Origin: Bacillota bacterium
GTDB taxonomy: Bacteria > Bacillota > Clostridia > Lachnospirales > Lachnospiraceae
DNA: 64,000 bases
Direction of reading: 5' to 3'
Assembly: GCA_023439505.1 (NCBI GenBank)
Contig: JAEXNR010000062.1
Span: forward strand, 372,001 to 436,000
Shown: positions 1 through 8,965 of the stretch, piece after piece
Layout of the letters: each line of letters opens with the position of its first letter
Numbering within the stretch: position 1 is the first letter of the stretch
The notes under the pieces: generated by a model
What the model saw: only the letters and a program-made list of their open reading frames with translations
What the model was told of the DNA's origin: nothing
The model's database searches: none
Position numbers and translations under genes: made by a program

Positions 1-229
1 TACCGCCAAGGGCGCCTGCTAAAATTCCAAGATAAGGATTTCCTGTACCAAAGCTTACAAGAAAGCCGATGAGAGCGCCGAAAGCCATGATGCCGTCCAG
101 ACCGATATTGACCAGACCGGCCCGCTCCGAATACAATTCCGCCAGGGCTACCATCAGGATGGGAGTTGCCATTCGAATGGTGGACAGTAATAGAACCTGT
201 ATGAAATTCCAGTTAAAAAATACTTCCAT
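1..229 (-). CDS. ABC transporter permease, nucleoside/simple-sugar type (partial, C-terminus off window)
   Basis: Reading the minus strand from an ATG at 229 gives an open frame that runs off the left edge. It begins MEVFFNWNFIQVLL and contains AELYSERAGLVNIGLDG followed by hydrophobic segments. This is the characteristic start of the second permease (YufQ/NupQ type, BPD_transp_2 family) of BMP-family nucleoside importers, where the ERAG.NIGLDG motif is strongly conserved. Its start lies 3 bp after the stop of the first permease, so it is the third cistron of the operon. About 76 residues are visible of an expected 300 or more. The matching lipoprotein (BmpA type) is not in the window and may lie further left. 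Confidence 0.85.
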   Translation of the reverse strand, partial: MEVFFNWNFIQVLLLSTIRMATPILMVALAELYSERAGLVNIGLDGIMAFGALIGFLVSFGTGNPYLGILAGALGG

Positions 230-232
230 GAT

Positions 233-1291
233 TTATGCCTCCTTCTTTGCTTTCATAGACAGGTGAATCAGAAATTGTCTTACTTTCGGAAGATTGATCA
301 GAGCACTTCCGGCTACGGCAAAGATAATGACCAAAGCTTGTATAATGTCGATGACAGAGGTCGGTAAGCCTGTTCCAACCTGCATCGTTGTTGCTCCCGC
401 ACGAAGTACGGCGAATAAGTATGCCACAATAACAGTACCGATGGGGTTTAGCTGGCCGATCAGGGCGATTGCCACACCGTCAAAACCGTAGCCGTCACCG
501 AAACCCGCCATTAAGCGGAATTGGGTTCCGTGGAGCTCCACACTGCCGCCAAGTCCCGCGATTGCTCCGGATACAATAAAGGAGATAAGCATCAGCTTCT
601 TTACGGGAAAACCGTTATATTGGGAGGCGGTCTTATTCAAACCGACTGCCCGCAGCCAAAATCCCTTTGAGGTATGGAACAGAAAATAATGAATTACTGC
701 TGCCAGCACCAGAGCAATGATAATTCCGGCATGGATACGGGTTCCTCCCACAATACGGATAAGCTTATCTGTTACAGCAGCTGTCTGGGGAAGATTGCCG
801 TCTCTCAGAGGGGAGGTATAAACATAGCCCATGAACAATATGGCAATGTAATTTAACATGATACTGACAATCATCTCATTCAGTCCCCGTGTGATCTTTA
901 ACAGGCCTGGAATGCATCCCCATAAACCTCCGATCAGTGTACCGAATAACAGGCTAAGAAGAAGCAGAGGCAGGCCGGTGAGAAAAGTTGCTGTAGTGGA
1001 GATCCAGATACTGGCGACTGCACCCATTACAAACTGTCCTTCCGCTCCCAGATTGAAAACACCGCATTTATAGGCAAAGGTCGCAGCCAGTCCCGTGAAA
1101 ATCAGGGGGACCGCCTTTACTACGGTTTCACCGAAGTTGGAAACCGTTCCAAAAGCTCCGCGGAATAAGTACCGGTAAGCCTCAATGGGGCTTCCACCTA
1201 CAATCGCAATCAGAAGCCCACCCACAAGAAAGGAACATAACACGGACAGGATAGGAACTAAAATTTTGAATAATTTATTGTTTGTCTTCAT
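233..1291 (-). CDS. ABC transporter permease, nucleoside/simple-sugar type (YufP/NupP-like)
   Basis: This 352-residue, very hydrophobic protein is the first inner-membrane permease of a BMP-type importer. The family motif YKCGVFNLGAEGQFVMGA follows the third hydrophobic stretch, and GLNEMIVSIMLNYIA is the coupling-loop region seen in YufP-like proteins. Its length fits the family. The ATG at 1291 is preceded by AAAGGAG. It follows the ATPase gene by 14 bp and precedes the second permease by 3 bp, so the three are one transcript. By family the cargo is a nucleoside or related simple-sugar compound; the sequence does not say which. Confidence 0.88.
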   Translation of the reverse strand: MKTNNKLFKILVPILSVLCSFLVGGLLIAIVGGSPIEAYRYLFRGAFGTVSNFGETVVKAVPLIFTGLAATFAYKCGVFNLGAEGQFVMGAVASIWISTTATFLTGLPLLLLSLLFGTLIGGLWGCIPGLLKITRGLNEMIVSIMLNYIAILFMGYVYTSPLRDGNLPQTAAVTDKLIRIVGGTRIHAGIIIALVLAAVIHYFLFHTSKGFWLRAVGLNKTASQYNGFPVKKLMLISFIVSGAIAGLGGSVELHGTQFRLMAGFGDGYGFDGVAIALIGQLNPIGTVIVAYLFAVLRAGATTMQVGTGLPTSVIDIIQALVIIFAVAGSALINLPKVRQFLIHLSMKAKKEA

Positions 1292-1305
1292 TTAACAGAT
1301 CTCCT

Positions 1306-2820
1306 TTATGAAACTTTGCCTGACATAGCCAAAGAAATTTCTTTGATCGGAGGATTCTCTCCCGGATAAATTCCCATGATACTTCCTTCAAACATCACAG
1401 CGATACGGTCCGATAATTTTAATACTTCATCGAAATCAGCGCTGATGAGCAGTATGGCGCATCCCCGGTCCCTGGCTTCAATGATTTTATCATGGACATA
1501 TTTTGCAGCCCCGATATCCAGACCTCTGGTGGGATGTACGGCAATCAAAATATCCGGCAATTCCTCCAGTTCTCTGGCCAGAACAATTTTTTGCTGATTA
1601 CCTCCGGATAGGTTACGGGTTTCCTGGTCCAGGGAAGCACATCGTACATCGTATCTTTTCTTCATCTCATCTGCATATTCGGTGATTGCCCTGTTCTTTA
1701 GCAATATCCCTTTGCCATAGGAAATCCGGGGGCGCTGTGTACTTTTTAGTACCAGGTTTTCCTTAACGCTCATATTTCCGATCAATCCCATTTTGTTACG
1801 ATCCTCCGGAATATGGGAAACATTAGAGTTAATAAAGAATTTCGGCAGAAATTTCTTTACAATTTCACCTTTTAGATAAACGGTTCCGCTTTCCGGCGCA
1901 ATTACTCCGGTTACCAGCTGTGCCAGCTGAGATTGCCCGTTTCCGTCTACTCCGGCAATTCCCAGAATTTCTCCTTTTCCAAGGGTAAGACAGACATCCT
2001 TCATCCCATTGTGCTTGGAATTGCTGTTATAACTGACCTGGTCCAGCGCCAGAACAGCTTCTTTTACTTTTGAAACCTTCGGATATTCACCGGAGACTAA
2101 TTCTCTTCCGATCATGAGATTTGCCAGCTGAGCCGCATTGGTTTCCTGTTTGCTCAGGGTTGTTATTGTTTTACCGGTTCTTAATATCGTAATACGGTCA
2201 CTGATCTCCAGCACCTCCCTCATCTTGTGAGAGATGAAGATCACGGATTTTTGTTCGGCAGTTAATTTCTTTATGATTTGAAATAAACCCTCTACCTCAA
2301 GATCAGTTAAAGCGGCAGTCGGTTCATCAAGAATCAGAAGCTCAGCACCTCGGTAAAGTGCTTTTAGAATTTCAACACGCTGCTGTGCGCCTACGGAAAT
2401 TTCTGTGACTGGTTTATCAATTTCAATATCCAGGCCGTATTTATCAGAAAGAGTGAGAATTTCCTTTTTGAGTTTGTCCTTTTTGATAAAGATCGTGCGG
2501 TCTTTGGTGGTTCCCAAAATAATATTTTCAAAAACCGTCATTGCCTCAACAAGCATAAAATGCTGATGAACCATTCCGATTCCCAGTTTTACGGCTTTTG
2601 CAGGGGAATCAATTCGAACCCGTTCTCCCCGAAGATAAATTTCTCCTGCGGTCGGCTGATAGAGACCGATTAAAATGTTCATCAGTGTACTTTTGCCGGC
2701 CCCGTTTTCTCCTAAAAGCGTGTGTACTTCCCCCTTTTTGACATTTAGATTGATCGTTTCGTTTGCGTATACTTCTCCAAACATTTTTGTGATATTCTTC
2801 ATTTCCAAAAAATAATCCAT
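1306..2820 (-). CDS. ABC transporter ATP-binding protein, duplicated (YufO/NupO-like)
   Basis: This 504-residue protein has two ABC cassettes. The first has a good Walker A (GENGAGKST, about residue 38), the variant signature SVGAQQR and Walker B ILDEPTAAL. The second has a degenerate P-loop (GVDGNGQSQ), a canonical LSGGNQQK signature and a degenerate Walker B (VHPTRGLD). Two cassettes with a non-canonical first signature are typical of the nucleoside/BMP branch of sugar ATPases. The ATG at 2820 has GGAGG 7 bp upstream. It is the first gene of the operon; the lipoprotein gene that usually leads such operons is absent here. Confidence 0.9.
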   Translation of the reverse strand: MDYFLEMKNITKMFGEVYANETINLNVKKGEVHTLLGENGAGKSTLMNILIGLYQPTAGEIYLRGERVRIDSPAKAVKLGIGMVHQHFMLVEAMTVFENIILGTTKDRTIFIKKDKLKKEILTLSDKYGLDIEIDKPVTEISVGAQQRVEILKALYRGAELLILDEPTAALTDLEVEGLFQIIKKLTAEQKSVIFISHKMREVLEISDRITILRTGKTITTLSKQETNAAQLANLMIGRELVSGEYPKVSKVKEAVLALDQVSYNSNSKHNGMKDVCLTLGKGEILGIAGVDGNGQSQLAQLVTGVIAPESGTVYLKGEIVKKFLPKFFINSNVSHIPEDRNKMGLIGNMSVKENLVLKSTQRPRISYGKGILLKNRAITEYADEMKKRYDVRCASLDQETRNLSGGNQQKIVLARELEELPDILIAVHPTRGLDIGAAKYVHDKIIEARDRGCAILLISADFDEVLKLSDRIAVMFEGSIMGIYPGENPPIKEISLAMSGKVS

Positions 2821-2863
2821 ATTGAAACCTCCGTTATGGCAGCAATGATATCGAAAAAAGGCA

Positions 2864-2914
2864 GAAAAAAAGATGTATGGAATCCCATTTATTGCCTGGG
2901 CTCGCTACATCTTT
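2864..2914 (-). terminator. terminator-like hairpin in the 5' leader of the nucleoside-type ABC operon
   Basis: On the minus strand AAAGATGTA (2914-2906) pairs with TACATCTTT (2877-2869) in a 9-bp stem, followed by a run of T (2870-2864). The enclosed 28 nt contain a second small helix, CCCA with TGGG. The element sits between the promoter at 2955-2983 and the start codon at 2820, so it could attenuate the operon. I could not match the leader to a riboswitch class. Confidence 0.6.
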
Positions 2915-2954
2915 GTATTTATTACAATTAAATTATGAAATTTATCATGGATGT

Positions 2955-2983
2955 ACTATATCATCATTTGTTTGATCAGTCAA
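2955..2983 (-). promoter_or_regulatory. sigma-A-type promoter of the nucleoside-type ABC operon
   Basis: On the minus strand TTGACT (2983-2978) and TATAGT (2960-2955) are separated by exactly 17 bp. Transcription would start near 2948, giving a leader of about 127 nt ahead of the ATPase gene. Confidence 0.7.
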
Positions 2984-3039
2984 TCAAAATTATGAAAATA
3001 AATAAATTTATATCAAAATTATGAAAATAAATAAATTTA
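2983..3039. repeat. two-copy tandem repeat, 28-bp unit
   Basis: A 28-bp unit starting ATCAAAATTATGAAAATAAA occurs at 2983-3010 and again at 3012-3039, one base apart, with no differences. It abuts the -35 box of the ABC operon promoter, so it could be a doubled regulator site or UP-like AT-rich element, or a simple duplication. Confidence 0.75.
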
Positions 3040-3206
3040 ACGTTAAAGACAGAAATTATTTCGAATTTACCGATATGAAGTTAAGAATACAAAGAGAATG
3101 TGAGATCTCTCATGGAGTCGGGAGCTGTTCTATGGTTTTGACTATCATTTCAGGTCGATTTCATGACATTTCATAACATTGATCATTATTTCATTGCTTT
3201 TTGCGT

Positions 3207-3407
3207 TATAATTGCACAGTGGATTAGATTAGATAGAGAAAGCATGGTGGAGGATTTATATGAGACTTCTGCTATTTTAGAATTAAATATCAGCGGGAAG
3301 CTGGGGCCGGAGCAGACAATCAGCTGATACCATTACCGTTAAAATCTTACATGAATAGAGGGACGAAAGATCGGGAGGCAGAGTAGTTTTTGCTTCCCGA
3401 TTTTTTT
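3207..3407 (+). ncRNA. candidate orphan short transcript with six-codon ORF and own terminator
   Basis: A TATAAT at 3207-3212 (with only a poor -35) is followed by a strong ribosome binding site GGTGGAGG (3246-3253) and a six-codon ORF, MRLLLF, at 3260-3280. The unit ends in an 11-bp hairpin and U-run at 3370-3407. No longer ORF fits inside. It may be a small RNA, a leader-peptide remnant or a decayed gene. Intergenic 3408-3571 then holds another TATAAT (3486-3491), which may serve the esterase. Confidence 0.35.
3370..3407 (+). terminator. intrinsic terminator
   Basis: ATCGGGAGGCA (3370-3380) pairs with TGCTTCCCGAT (3391-3401), 11 bp with one G-U pair and a 10-nt loop, followed by seven T. 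Confidence 0.88.
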
Positions 3408-3571
3408 AGTGATTCATTCATAATGAATATCTTAAAATTGAAAAAACAAACTATTTTTTTTAAAGAAAAGGATAAGATAAGCTGTTATAATAGTTTTACG
3501 AATGAAACCGGACAAAGGGGTGAGCAGACAGTCCGAAAGCCAAACGAATGCAGGAAAAGGAGTGGAATACC

Positions 3572-4378
3572 ATGGCAATATTACAGGTAGATTTTTATTC
3601 AAGAGCTTTATCTAAAATAACAAATTTTTATATGGTGATACCAAATGATGGTCCGCCGCAAATGGCCACAGGAAATGAATGTTATCAACGAAATACAAAG
3701 GTCTTGTATTTACTGCATGGGTTTTCCGGTGCAGGAAAGGATTGGATGTTAGGGAGCCCGGTACAGGAGATGGCTGCTAAGTACAATATGGCAATTGTGA
3801 TGCCTTCCGGGGATAATAGTTTTTATCTGGATGCAAAAGGAACAGGCAGAGCATATTGCCGGTTTGTAGGACAGGAGCTGGTGGATTATGTAAGAATGAC
3901 ATTTGGGCTGTCATATAAGAGGGAGGACACATATATTGGAGGATTTTCCATGGGAGGCTTTGGAGCCATCCACACAGCACTTGCCTATCCGGATACCTTT
4001 GGAAAACTTATGGCCCTTTCCTCAGCCCTGATTACTCGTAAAATGATAAATAAGAAGGAAGAAGATATAAAGGATGGAATCGCTGATTATGATTATTATG
4101 TTTCTACATTCGGGGATCTGAGCATGTTGGAGCACAGTGTAAATCATCCGGAATTTTTAATACACAAGCTGAAGGAAGAGAAAAGGGAGGTGCCGGGCAT
4201 TTATATGGCATGTGGAACGGAGGACTTTTTGATAGAGGATAACAGGGAATTCCATCGGTTTTTACAAGAGGAAGATGTCCCGGTAACTTATGTTGAAGGT
4301 CCGGGGATTCATAACTGGGCATTTTGGAATCAGTATCTGGAGCCGTCCATACAATGGATGTTGTCCGGGAAACAGTAA
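3572..4378 (+). CDS. alpha/beta-hydrolase esterase (EstA / esterase D-like)
   Basis: This 268-residue serine hydrolase resembles the Firmicutes tributyrin/acetyl esterase EstA and other esterase-D (PF00756) proteins. The nucleophile elbow is GGFSMGG with Ser126. CGTEDF supplies Asp218 and GIHNW supplies His247, giving a complete triad in the right order. LLHGFSGAGKDW forms the oxyanion region. I use the ATG at 3572, which has AAAGGAG 9 bp upstream, rather than an upstream in-frame ATG at 3548. There is no signal peptide. Near glycan genes such enzymes often remove acetyl or other acyl groups from imported oligosaccharides, but the substrate is inferred only. A terminator at 4426-4473 closes this single-gene unit. 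Confidence 0.83.
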   Translation: MAILQVDFYSRALSKITNFYMVIPNDGPPQMATGNECYQRNTKVLYLLHGFSGAGKDWMLGSPVQEMAAKYNMAIVMPSGDNSFYLDAKGTGRAYCRFVGQELVDYVRMTFGLSYKREDTYIGGFSMGGFGAIHTALAYPDTFGKLMALSSALITRKMINKKEEDIKDGIADYDYYVSTFGDLSMLEHSVNHPEFLIHKLKEEKREVPGIYMACGTEDFLIEDNREFHRFLQEEDVPVTYVEGPGIHNWAFWNQYLEPSIQWMLSGKQ

Positions 4379-4425
4379 AAATTTATTGTTCATAATGATA
4401 TTGATCTGAATTTATGTTAATATAA

Positions 4426-4473
4426 AGGTATCTGCATACTTAATGCACATTTAAGGAGCGGATACCTGTTTTT
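4426..4473 (+). terminator. intrinsic terminator after the esterase gene
   Basis: AGGTATC (4426-4432) pairs with GATACCT (4461-4467), followed by GTTTTT. A second small helix, TGCAT/ATGCA, is nested inside (4433-4447). Confidence 0.7.
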
Positions 4474-4591
4474 ATGGGATAAATCCGTTTTGTTCAATAG
4501 AAAACCTCCGGATGATGCATAGGAGTCGCCGGAGAGTGGCAATATGAATTCCTAATAAAGTTCCTATGAGGTAATCAGGAGGATGAAGATA

Positions 4592-5683
4592 ATGAACAAA
4601 TATTCGGTAGTGATTGTTGATGATGAGCCATGGACAAGAGAAGTGATTAAGACTCTTGGTGACTGGAGCAGTCTTGGCATGGAGATTGCCGGTGAAGCCT
4701 CTGACGGTGAGTTTGGATTGGAGCTGATCCGCCAGACAACACCGGATATTATAATAACGGATGTAAAGATGCCACATATGAGCGGAATAGAATTGGTGGA
4801 TATATTGCGCAGGGAACACAACCGATCACTCGTGATCTTTATCAGCGGTTATGATGATTATACCTATATCCGGAGTGCCATGAAGCTGGATGCGATTGAT
4901 TATCTTCTAAAACCGATTAAGCAGGAGGAGCTGAATAAACAATTAAATGCCTGTCTCGAACAATTATCGCAGAACCTTGAGGAGAGGTATGAAAATAAGA
5001 GCCTTGAGAGCGGTTTTTTGAATGCCTCCTGGGCAAGGCGGTATTATGCACTCAGAGATAATCTTTGTGACGCACTAAATTCAACGGAATCCGGAATTAT
5101 TCGGCATAAATGCAACGAAATCTATCAACTGATTACTGACAATGAGGGAAAAGAGCCGGCAAAAGGGATCATTGTCTGTATATACTATACCCTGATGAAT
5201 GCCCTGGAGCATCTTTTGCTCAGCAGGGATCTGATCCCATCAGAAGTGCTGGGAGATCGGGAGATGACCTTTGTTTTCAGCAGGGATGCTTCTTTAATGG
5301 AAATGATAGATTATGTGCAGAATCTATATTGCATCGCAGCAAGTCGGATACAGGAATATAATCGAAGCCGGAACCGCCTGGATATTAATAAAATCAGAAA
5401 ATATGTACAGGATCATTATGCGGAAGGAATCACACTTGAGCTTACTGCAGCTATTTTTTATGTGAGCAAGGAATATCTGAGTAAAGTGTTTAAAATAGAT
5501 ACAGGGAAAGGCTTTATGGAGTACCTGACCGCTCTTAGGATGGAGCGTGCAAAAGAACTGATTCTTAATTATAGCGTACCTATTAAAAAGGTCGGAGAGA
5601 TGGTGGGGTATATGGACCAGGCTCATTTCTATAAAACATTCAAGAAGTATTACGGAATAACCCCCGGAGAAATGAGGGGCTGA
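4592..5683 (+). CDS. response regulator, receiver plus AraC-type DNA-binding domain (orphan)
   Basis: This 363-residue YesN-type regulator begins with a receiver domain: acidic pair D10/D11, phospho-acceptor D57 in IITDVKMP and conserved K near residue 108 (LLKPI). A divergent linker leads to an AraC/XylS helix-turn-helix pair in the last 100 residues (YFYVSKEYLSKVFK-like and QAHFYKTFKKYYGITP). The ATG at 4592 has AGGAGG 9 bp upstream; the in-frame ATG at 4583 sits too close to that site. No histidine kinase lies beside it. The nearest kinase without its own regulator is at 10516-12318, so the two may be partners. It is convergent with the AraC gene at 5746. Confidence 0.88.
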   Translation: MNKYSVVIVDDEPWTREVIKTLGDWSSLGMEIAGEASDGEFGLELIRQTTPDIIITDVKMPHMSGIELVDILRREHNRSLVIFISGYDDYTYIRSAMKLDAIDYLLKPIKQEELNKQLNACLEQLSQNLEERYENKSLESGFLNASWARRYYALRDNLCDALNSTESGIIRHKCNEIYQLITDNEGKEPAKGIIVCIYYTLMNALEHLLLSRDLIPSEVLGDREMTFVFSRDASLMEMIDYVQNLYCIAASRIQEYNRSRNRLDINKIRKYVQDHYAEGITLELTAAIFYVSKEYLSKVFKIDTGKGFMEYLTALRMERAKELILNYSVPIKKVGEMVGYMDQAHFYKTFKKYYGITPGEMRG

Positions 5684-5745
5684 TAAAAAGTCTTCAAAGG
5701 CTTCGTCAATACTACAGGTGCAATATGTCAGGATACAAGCCGGTA

Positions 5746-6576
5746 TTAAGAATTTATTCCGATTTGTTTTACCTTCCTGTAGAGCTGCGGTGTTGTCTGC
5801 AGCCGTTTCTTAAAATGTTTATTAAAGGAGGATGCGTCTCGAAAACCGCAGGAATATGCAATCTCCGTCATGGAAAGATCCGTTTCTTTAAGTAACTTTT
5901 CTGCAACGGTAATTCTGTAATCAATTAAATATTGCTGGGGGGATATCTTAACATATATCATAAACAGCTTGTAAAGATAAGTTCTGTCGATATGGAGATA
6001 ATCGGAAATATGGGATATCTTAATATCGTAAGTATAATTATTATGAATATAATTCAACGCATCGTCTACATAGGATTCGTGAAAGCCGTTAGCACTAGGA
6101 GGGACAGGCGGGCAGATCCGGGAAAAACACAGATATAACTGACTCAACAGAGTGAGTTGGTTTCCTTCTTTCTTATTAAAAATTTCACTGAGCTGCTGTA
6201 AATCCTTCCACAGGAGACCACCGCTCTGGTCATAAAAGATGTGATTTGTCGGAGTTAGACCGCAAGCCGGCAGAATATTTCTCACATCAGATCCGTCAAA
6301 ACCGATCCAACAATATTCCCAGGGGTCCTTTTCATCGGCTGTATAGGTTGTTGTTACACCGGGATAGATCAAAAACCCCTCGCCACCCTTTAAGGGATAG
6401 GTTTTCCCATTTACATAATAGGTGCCTTTCCCGTGAGAAATGTAGTGCATCAGATAATGGGGACGGATGGCAGGTCCATAGGAATGGGAAGGACGGCATT
6501 GCTCAGCTCCGCAATGATAAAGGATCATAGGTCTATTAATGGAGTTTGTCTCATCTAATATCTTCGTCATATTCAT
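5746..6576 (-). CDS. AraC-family transcriptional regulator with N-terminal cupin sensor
   Basis: This 276-residue protein has an N-terminal sugar-sensing cupin of the AraC/RhaS/MsmR kind (YHCGAEQCRPSHSYGP, then HYISHGKGTYYVNGKTYPL) and two C-terminal AraC helix-turn-helix motifs (ISHISDYLHIDRTYLYKLF; MTEIAYSCGFRDASSFNKHF). The C-terminal helix-turn-helix pair is intact. It is divergently transcribed from melA across 129 bp, the usual arrangement for a melibiose/raffinose operon activator (MsmR/MelR role), so it most likely controls melA in response to an alpha-galactoside. The ATG at 6576 has GGGGAG 6 bp upstream. Confidence 0.87.
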   Translation of the reverse strand: MNMTKILDETNSINRPMILYHCGAEQCRPSHSYGPAIRPHYLMHYISHGKGTYYVNGKTYPLKGGEGFLIYPGVTTTYTADEKDPWEYCWIGFDGSDVRNILPACGLTPTNHIFYDQSGGLLWKDLQQLSEIFNKKEGNQLTLLSQLYLCFSRICPPVPPSANGFHESYVDDALNYIHNNYTYDIKISHISDYLHIDRTYLYKLFMIYVKISPQQYLIDYRITVAEKLLKETDLSMTEIAYSCGFRDASSFNKHFKKRLQTTPQLYRKVKQIGINS

Positions 6577-6705
6577 AAAAGGCTCCCCTATTCCAAGGTA
6601 TCATTCAACATAATGCCAACTTTCTGAAACATTTTGCAAATTAATCTGTTTGATCCCATTATATAATAAACAAGTAAATTATTCAATGTAATGGAGGAAA
6701 AAACT

Positions 6706-8028
6706 ATGGTTAAAATAACATTTATGGGAGCTGGAAGCACTATATTTGCAAGAAATGTACTGGGTGACTGTATGTGCACGCCAAGCCTTTGGGATGCGGA
6801 GATTGCGCTATATGACATCGATGCCAAACGACTTGCGGAGTCTGAGGTGATTATAAAAGCAATCAACAAAAACATTAATTTTGACAGAGCCCGGATCAAT
6901 ACCTACCTTGGAGTGGAGAAAAGAAAAGATGCATTAAGAGGTGCAGACTTTGTTGTCAATGCAATTCAGGTTGGTGCCTATGATCCCTGCACCATCATAG
7001 ATTTCAAGATTCCTGAAAAATATGGATTGCGGCAGACCATCGCGGATACTTTGGGTATAGGCGGTATCATGAGGGGACTCAGAACAATCCCGGTTATGAG
7101 AGATTTTGCACAGGATATGGAAGAGGTATGCCCTCAGGCGTTATTTATGAATTACACCAATCCCATGGCAATACTGACCGGTTATATGACCAGATATACT
7201 TCGGTGAAAACAGTGGGTCTGTGTCACAGTGTTCAGACTTGTTCCGAGACATTGCTAAAAAATCTTGGTATGGAAGATAAGCTGGAAGGCAGAAAAGAAC
7301 TGATTGCGGGCATCAATCATATGGCCTGGCTTTTGGACATCAGGGATAAGGATGGAATAGATTTGTATCCTGAAATCAAACGGCGGGCAATGGAGAAAAA
7401 TACGACAGAAAAGCACGGTGATATGATCCGCTTTGAGTACATAAAACATCTTGGTTATTATTGCACTGAATCCAGTGAGCATAATGCCGAATACAATCCT
7501 TTTTACATTAAGTCAAACTATCCCGAATTAATTGAGCGGTATCAGATTCCGCTGGATGAATACCCGCGCAGATGTATCAGGCAGATAGAAGGCTGGGAAA
7601 ACGAGAAAAACAGTATTTTAAAAGACGGGAAGATCACACATGAGCGTTCCAAAGAATATGCTTCTTATATTATGGAAGCAGTAATCACCAATCAGCCGAT
7701 TAAAATAGGAGGCAATGTAAAAAATACATCTCTTATCGATAATCTTGTTTCGGATGCCTGTGTGGAGGTGCCCTGTCTTGTGGATGCGCAGGGAATCCAA
7801 CCCTGTCATATCGGAAGACTTCCGGTACAGCTGGCGTCAATGAATATGACAAATATTAATGTGCAGCTTATGACGATTGAAGCCGCAGTAACTAAGAAGA
7901 GGGAACATATCTATCAGGCCGCTATGCTGGATCCGCACACGGCAGCAGAATTATCCATTGATGATATTGTAAAAATGTGTGATGAACTGATCGATGCCCA
8001 TGGAGATTATATGAAAGAGTACAAATAA
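6706..8028 (+). CDS. melA: alpha-galactosidase, glycoside hydrolase family 4
   Basis: This 440-residue protein is a GH4 enzyme, the NAD- and Mn-dependent glycosidases that work by oxidation-elimination. The N-terminus carries the dinucleotide motif FMGAGSTIFARN. NYTNPMA and GLCHSVQ are the metal/NAD-site signatures; GLCHSVQ is the form found in MelA alpha-galactosidases rather than in 6-phospho-glucosidases. It hydrolyses melibiose- or raffinose-type galactosides in the cytoplasm. The ATG at 6706 has GGAGG 8 bp upstream; the in-frame ATG at 6691 overlaps that site. Galactose released could be used through galK at the right end of the window. No transporter gene is adjacent. Confidence 0.92.
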   Translation: MVKITFMGAGSTIFARNVLGDCMCTPSLWDAEIALYDIDAKRLAESEVIIKAINKNINFDRARINTYLGVEKRKDALRGADFVVNAIQVGAYDPCTIIDFKIPEKYGLRQTIADTLGIGGIMRGLRTIPVMRDFAQDMEEVCPQALFMNYTNPMAILTGYMTRYTSVKTVGLCHSVQTCSETLLKNLGMEDKLEGRKELIAGINHMAWLLDIRDKDGIDLYPEIKRRAMEKNTTEKHGDMIRFEYIKHLGYYCTESSEHNAEYNPFYIKSNYPELIERYQIPLDEYPRRCIRQIEGWENEKNSILKDGKITHERSKEYASYIMEAVITNQPIKIGGNVKNTSLIDNLVSDACVEVPCLVDAQGIQPCHIGRLPVQLASMNMTNINVQLMTIEAAVTKKREHIYQAAMLDPHTAAELSIDDIVKMCDELIDAHGDYMKEYK

Positions 8029-8224
8029 TTTCCTGAATTATTTCAGACTGCAGCCCAGCCGGTTAACCTGGTGTAATAGGAAAAACCTTTGATATTTAAA
8101 ACATAGCTAAAAAATCGGGTTAGTTTGTCAGATTATATTTACAAAAGACGACATTTTAAGTACACTATAAAGATGTAAGAGCATAAAGGACATCGTACAA
8201 AAGAATGTCATCAGGAGGGATACA

Positions 8225-8965
8225 ATGCTGCACATAGCTATCTGTGATGATCAAGTAAACCAAATAGAACTGATCCGGTCAGCAGTTGAGCAATATATCA
8301 CAAGATGGAATATCAAGGCAATGATTCGAGAATATAAAAGTGCCTTGGAGCTATTAGAAGATTTATGTAAATCGGGAGGATTTGATATCCTTTTGCTGGA
8401 TATCTGTATGCCGGGTATCACCGGTACAGAGGCAGCCAGGGAAATACGGGGGAGAAAGGATAAGACGGAGATTATTTTTCTAACCTCCAGTGATGAGTTT
8501 GCAGTAGATGCATTTGCTTTAAAAGCCACCCATTACCTGCTCAAACCCATATCACAAGATCAGTTTGAGGAAGCAATGGACCGGGCAATGGAACAATTAT
8601 CGGATGGTCAGGTTAAGAAGATCTCCATTAAACTGGAAAATGGATCAGTTATGATGGTTGATATTAATGATATTTTATACATAGAGAGTGCGGGGCATGC
8701 CCAGTGTGTCTATCTGAAAGATGGCATCAGCAAAGAAGCGAGGCGATCCCTGACCCGTCTTGCACAGGAGCTGGAGGAAGTTTCTCCGGGTCAGTTTATC
8801 AACCCATATAAAGGATATCTGATAAACCAAAATGCGATTCGTACCATAGAACCCAAACAAATCGTATTGTTGTGCGGAAAATGTCTTCCTATTCCACGTG
8901 GCAGCTTCAGACAGCTTCAGGATGCATTCTTCGAATATCAGTTTCGAGAAGGAGTTCACCGATGA
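8225..8965 (+). CDS. LytTR-family response regulator (AgrA-like)
   Basis: This 246-residue regulator has a receiver domain (D8/D9 and phospho-acceptor D59 in LLLDICMPG, then LKATHYLLKPI) followed by a LytTR DNA-binding domain (VDINDILYIESAGH, then FINPYKGYLINQNAIRTIEP). RBS AGGAGGG precedes the ATG. Its stop overlaps the start of the next gene (ATGA), so the pair is translationally coupled. In AgrA/ComE-type systems such regulators answer peptide signals, but no AgrB or AgrD-like gene is found nearby. The 196 bp upstream of it show no clear terminator for melA. Confidence 0.88.
   Translation: MLHIAICDDQVNQIELIRSAVEQYITRWNIKAMIREYKSALELLEDLCKSGGFDILLLDICMPGITGTEAAREIRGRKDKTEIIFLTSSDEFAVDAFALKATHYLLKPISQDQFEEAMDRAMEQLSDGQVKKISIKLENGSVMMVDINDILYIESAGHAQCVYLKDGISKEARRSLTRLAQELEEVSPGQFINPYKGYLINQNAIRTIEPKQIVLLCGKCLPIPRGSFRQLQDAFFEYQFREGVHR

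Noticed and set aside
2821..2950. Purine riboswitch in the ABC operon leader
   Set aside because: None of the conserved purine-aptamer loops is present, so only an attenuator-like hairpin is claimed.
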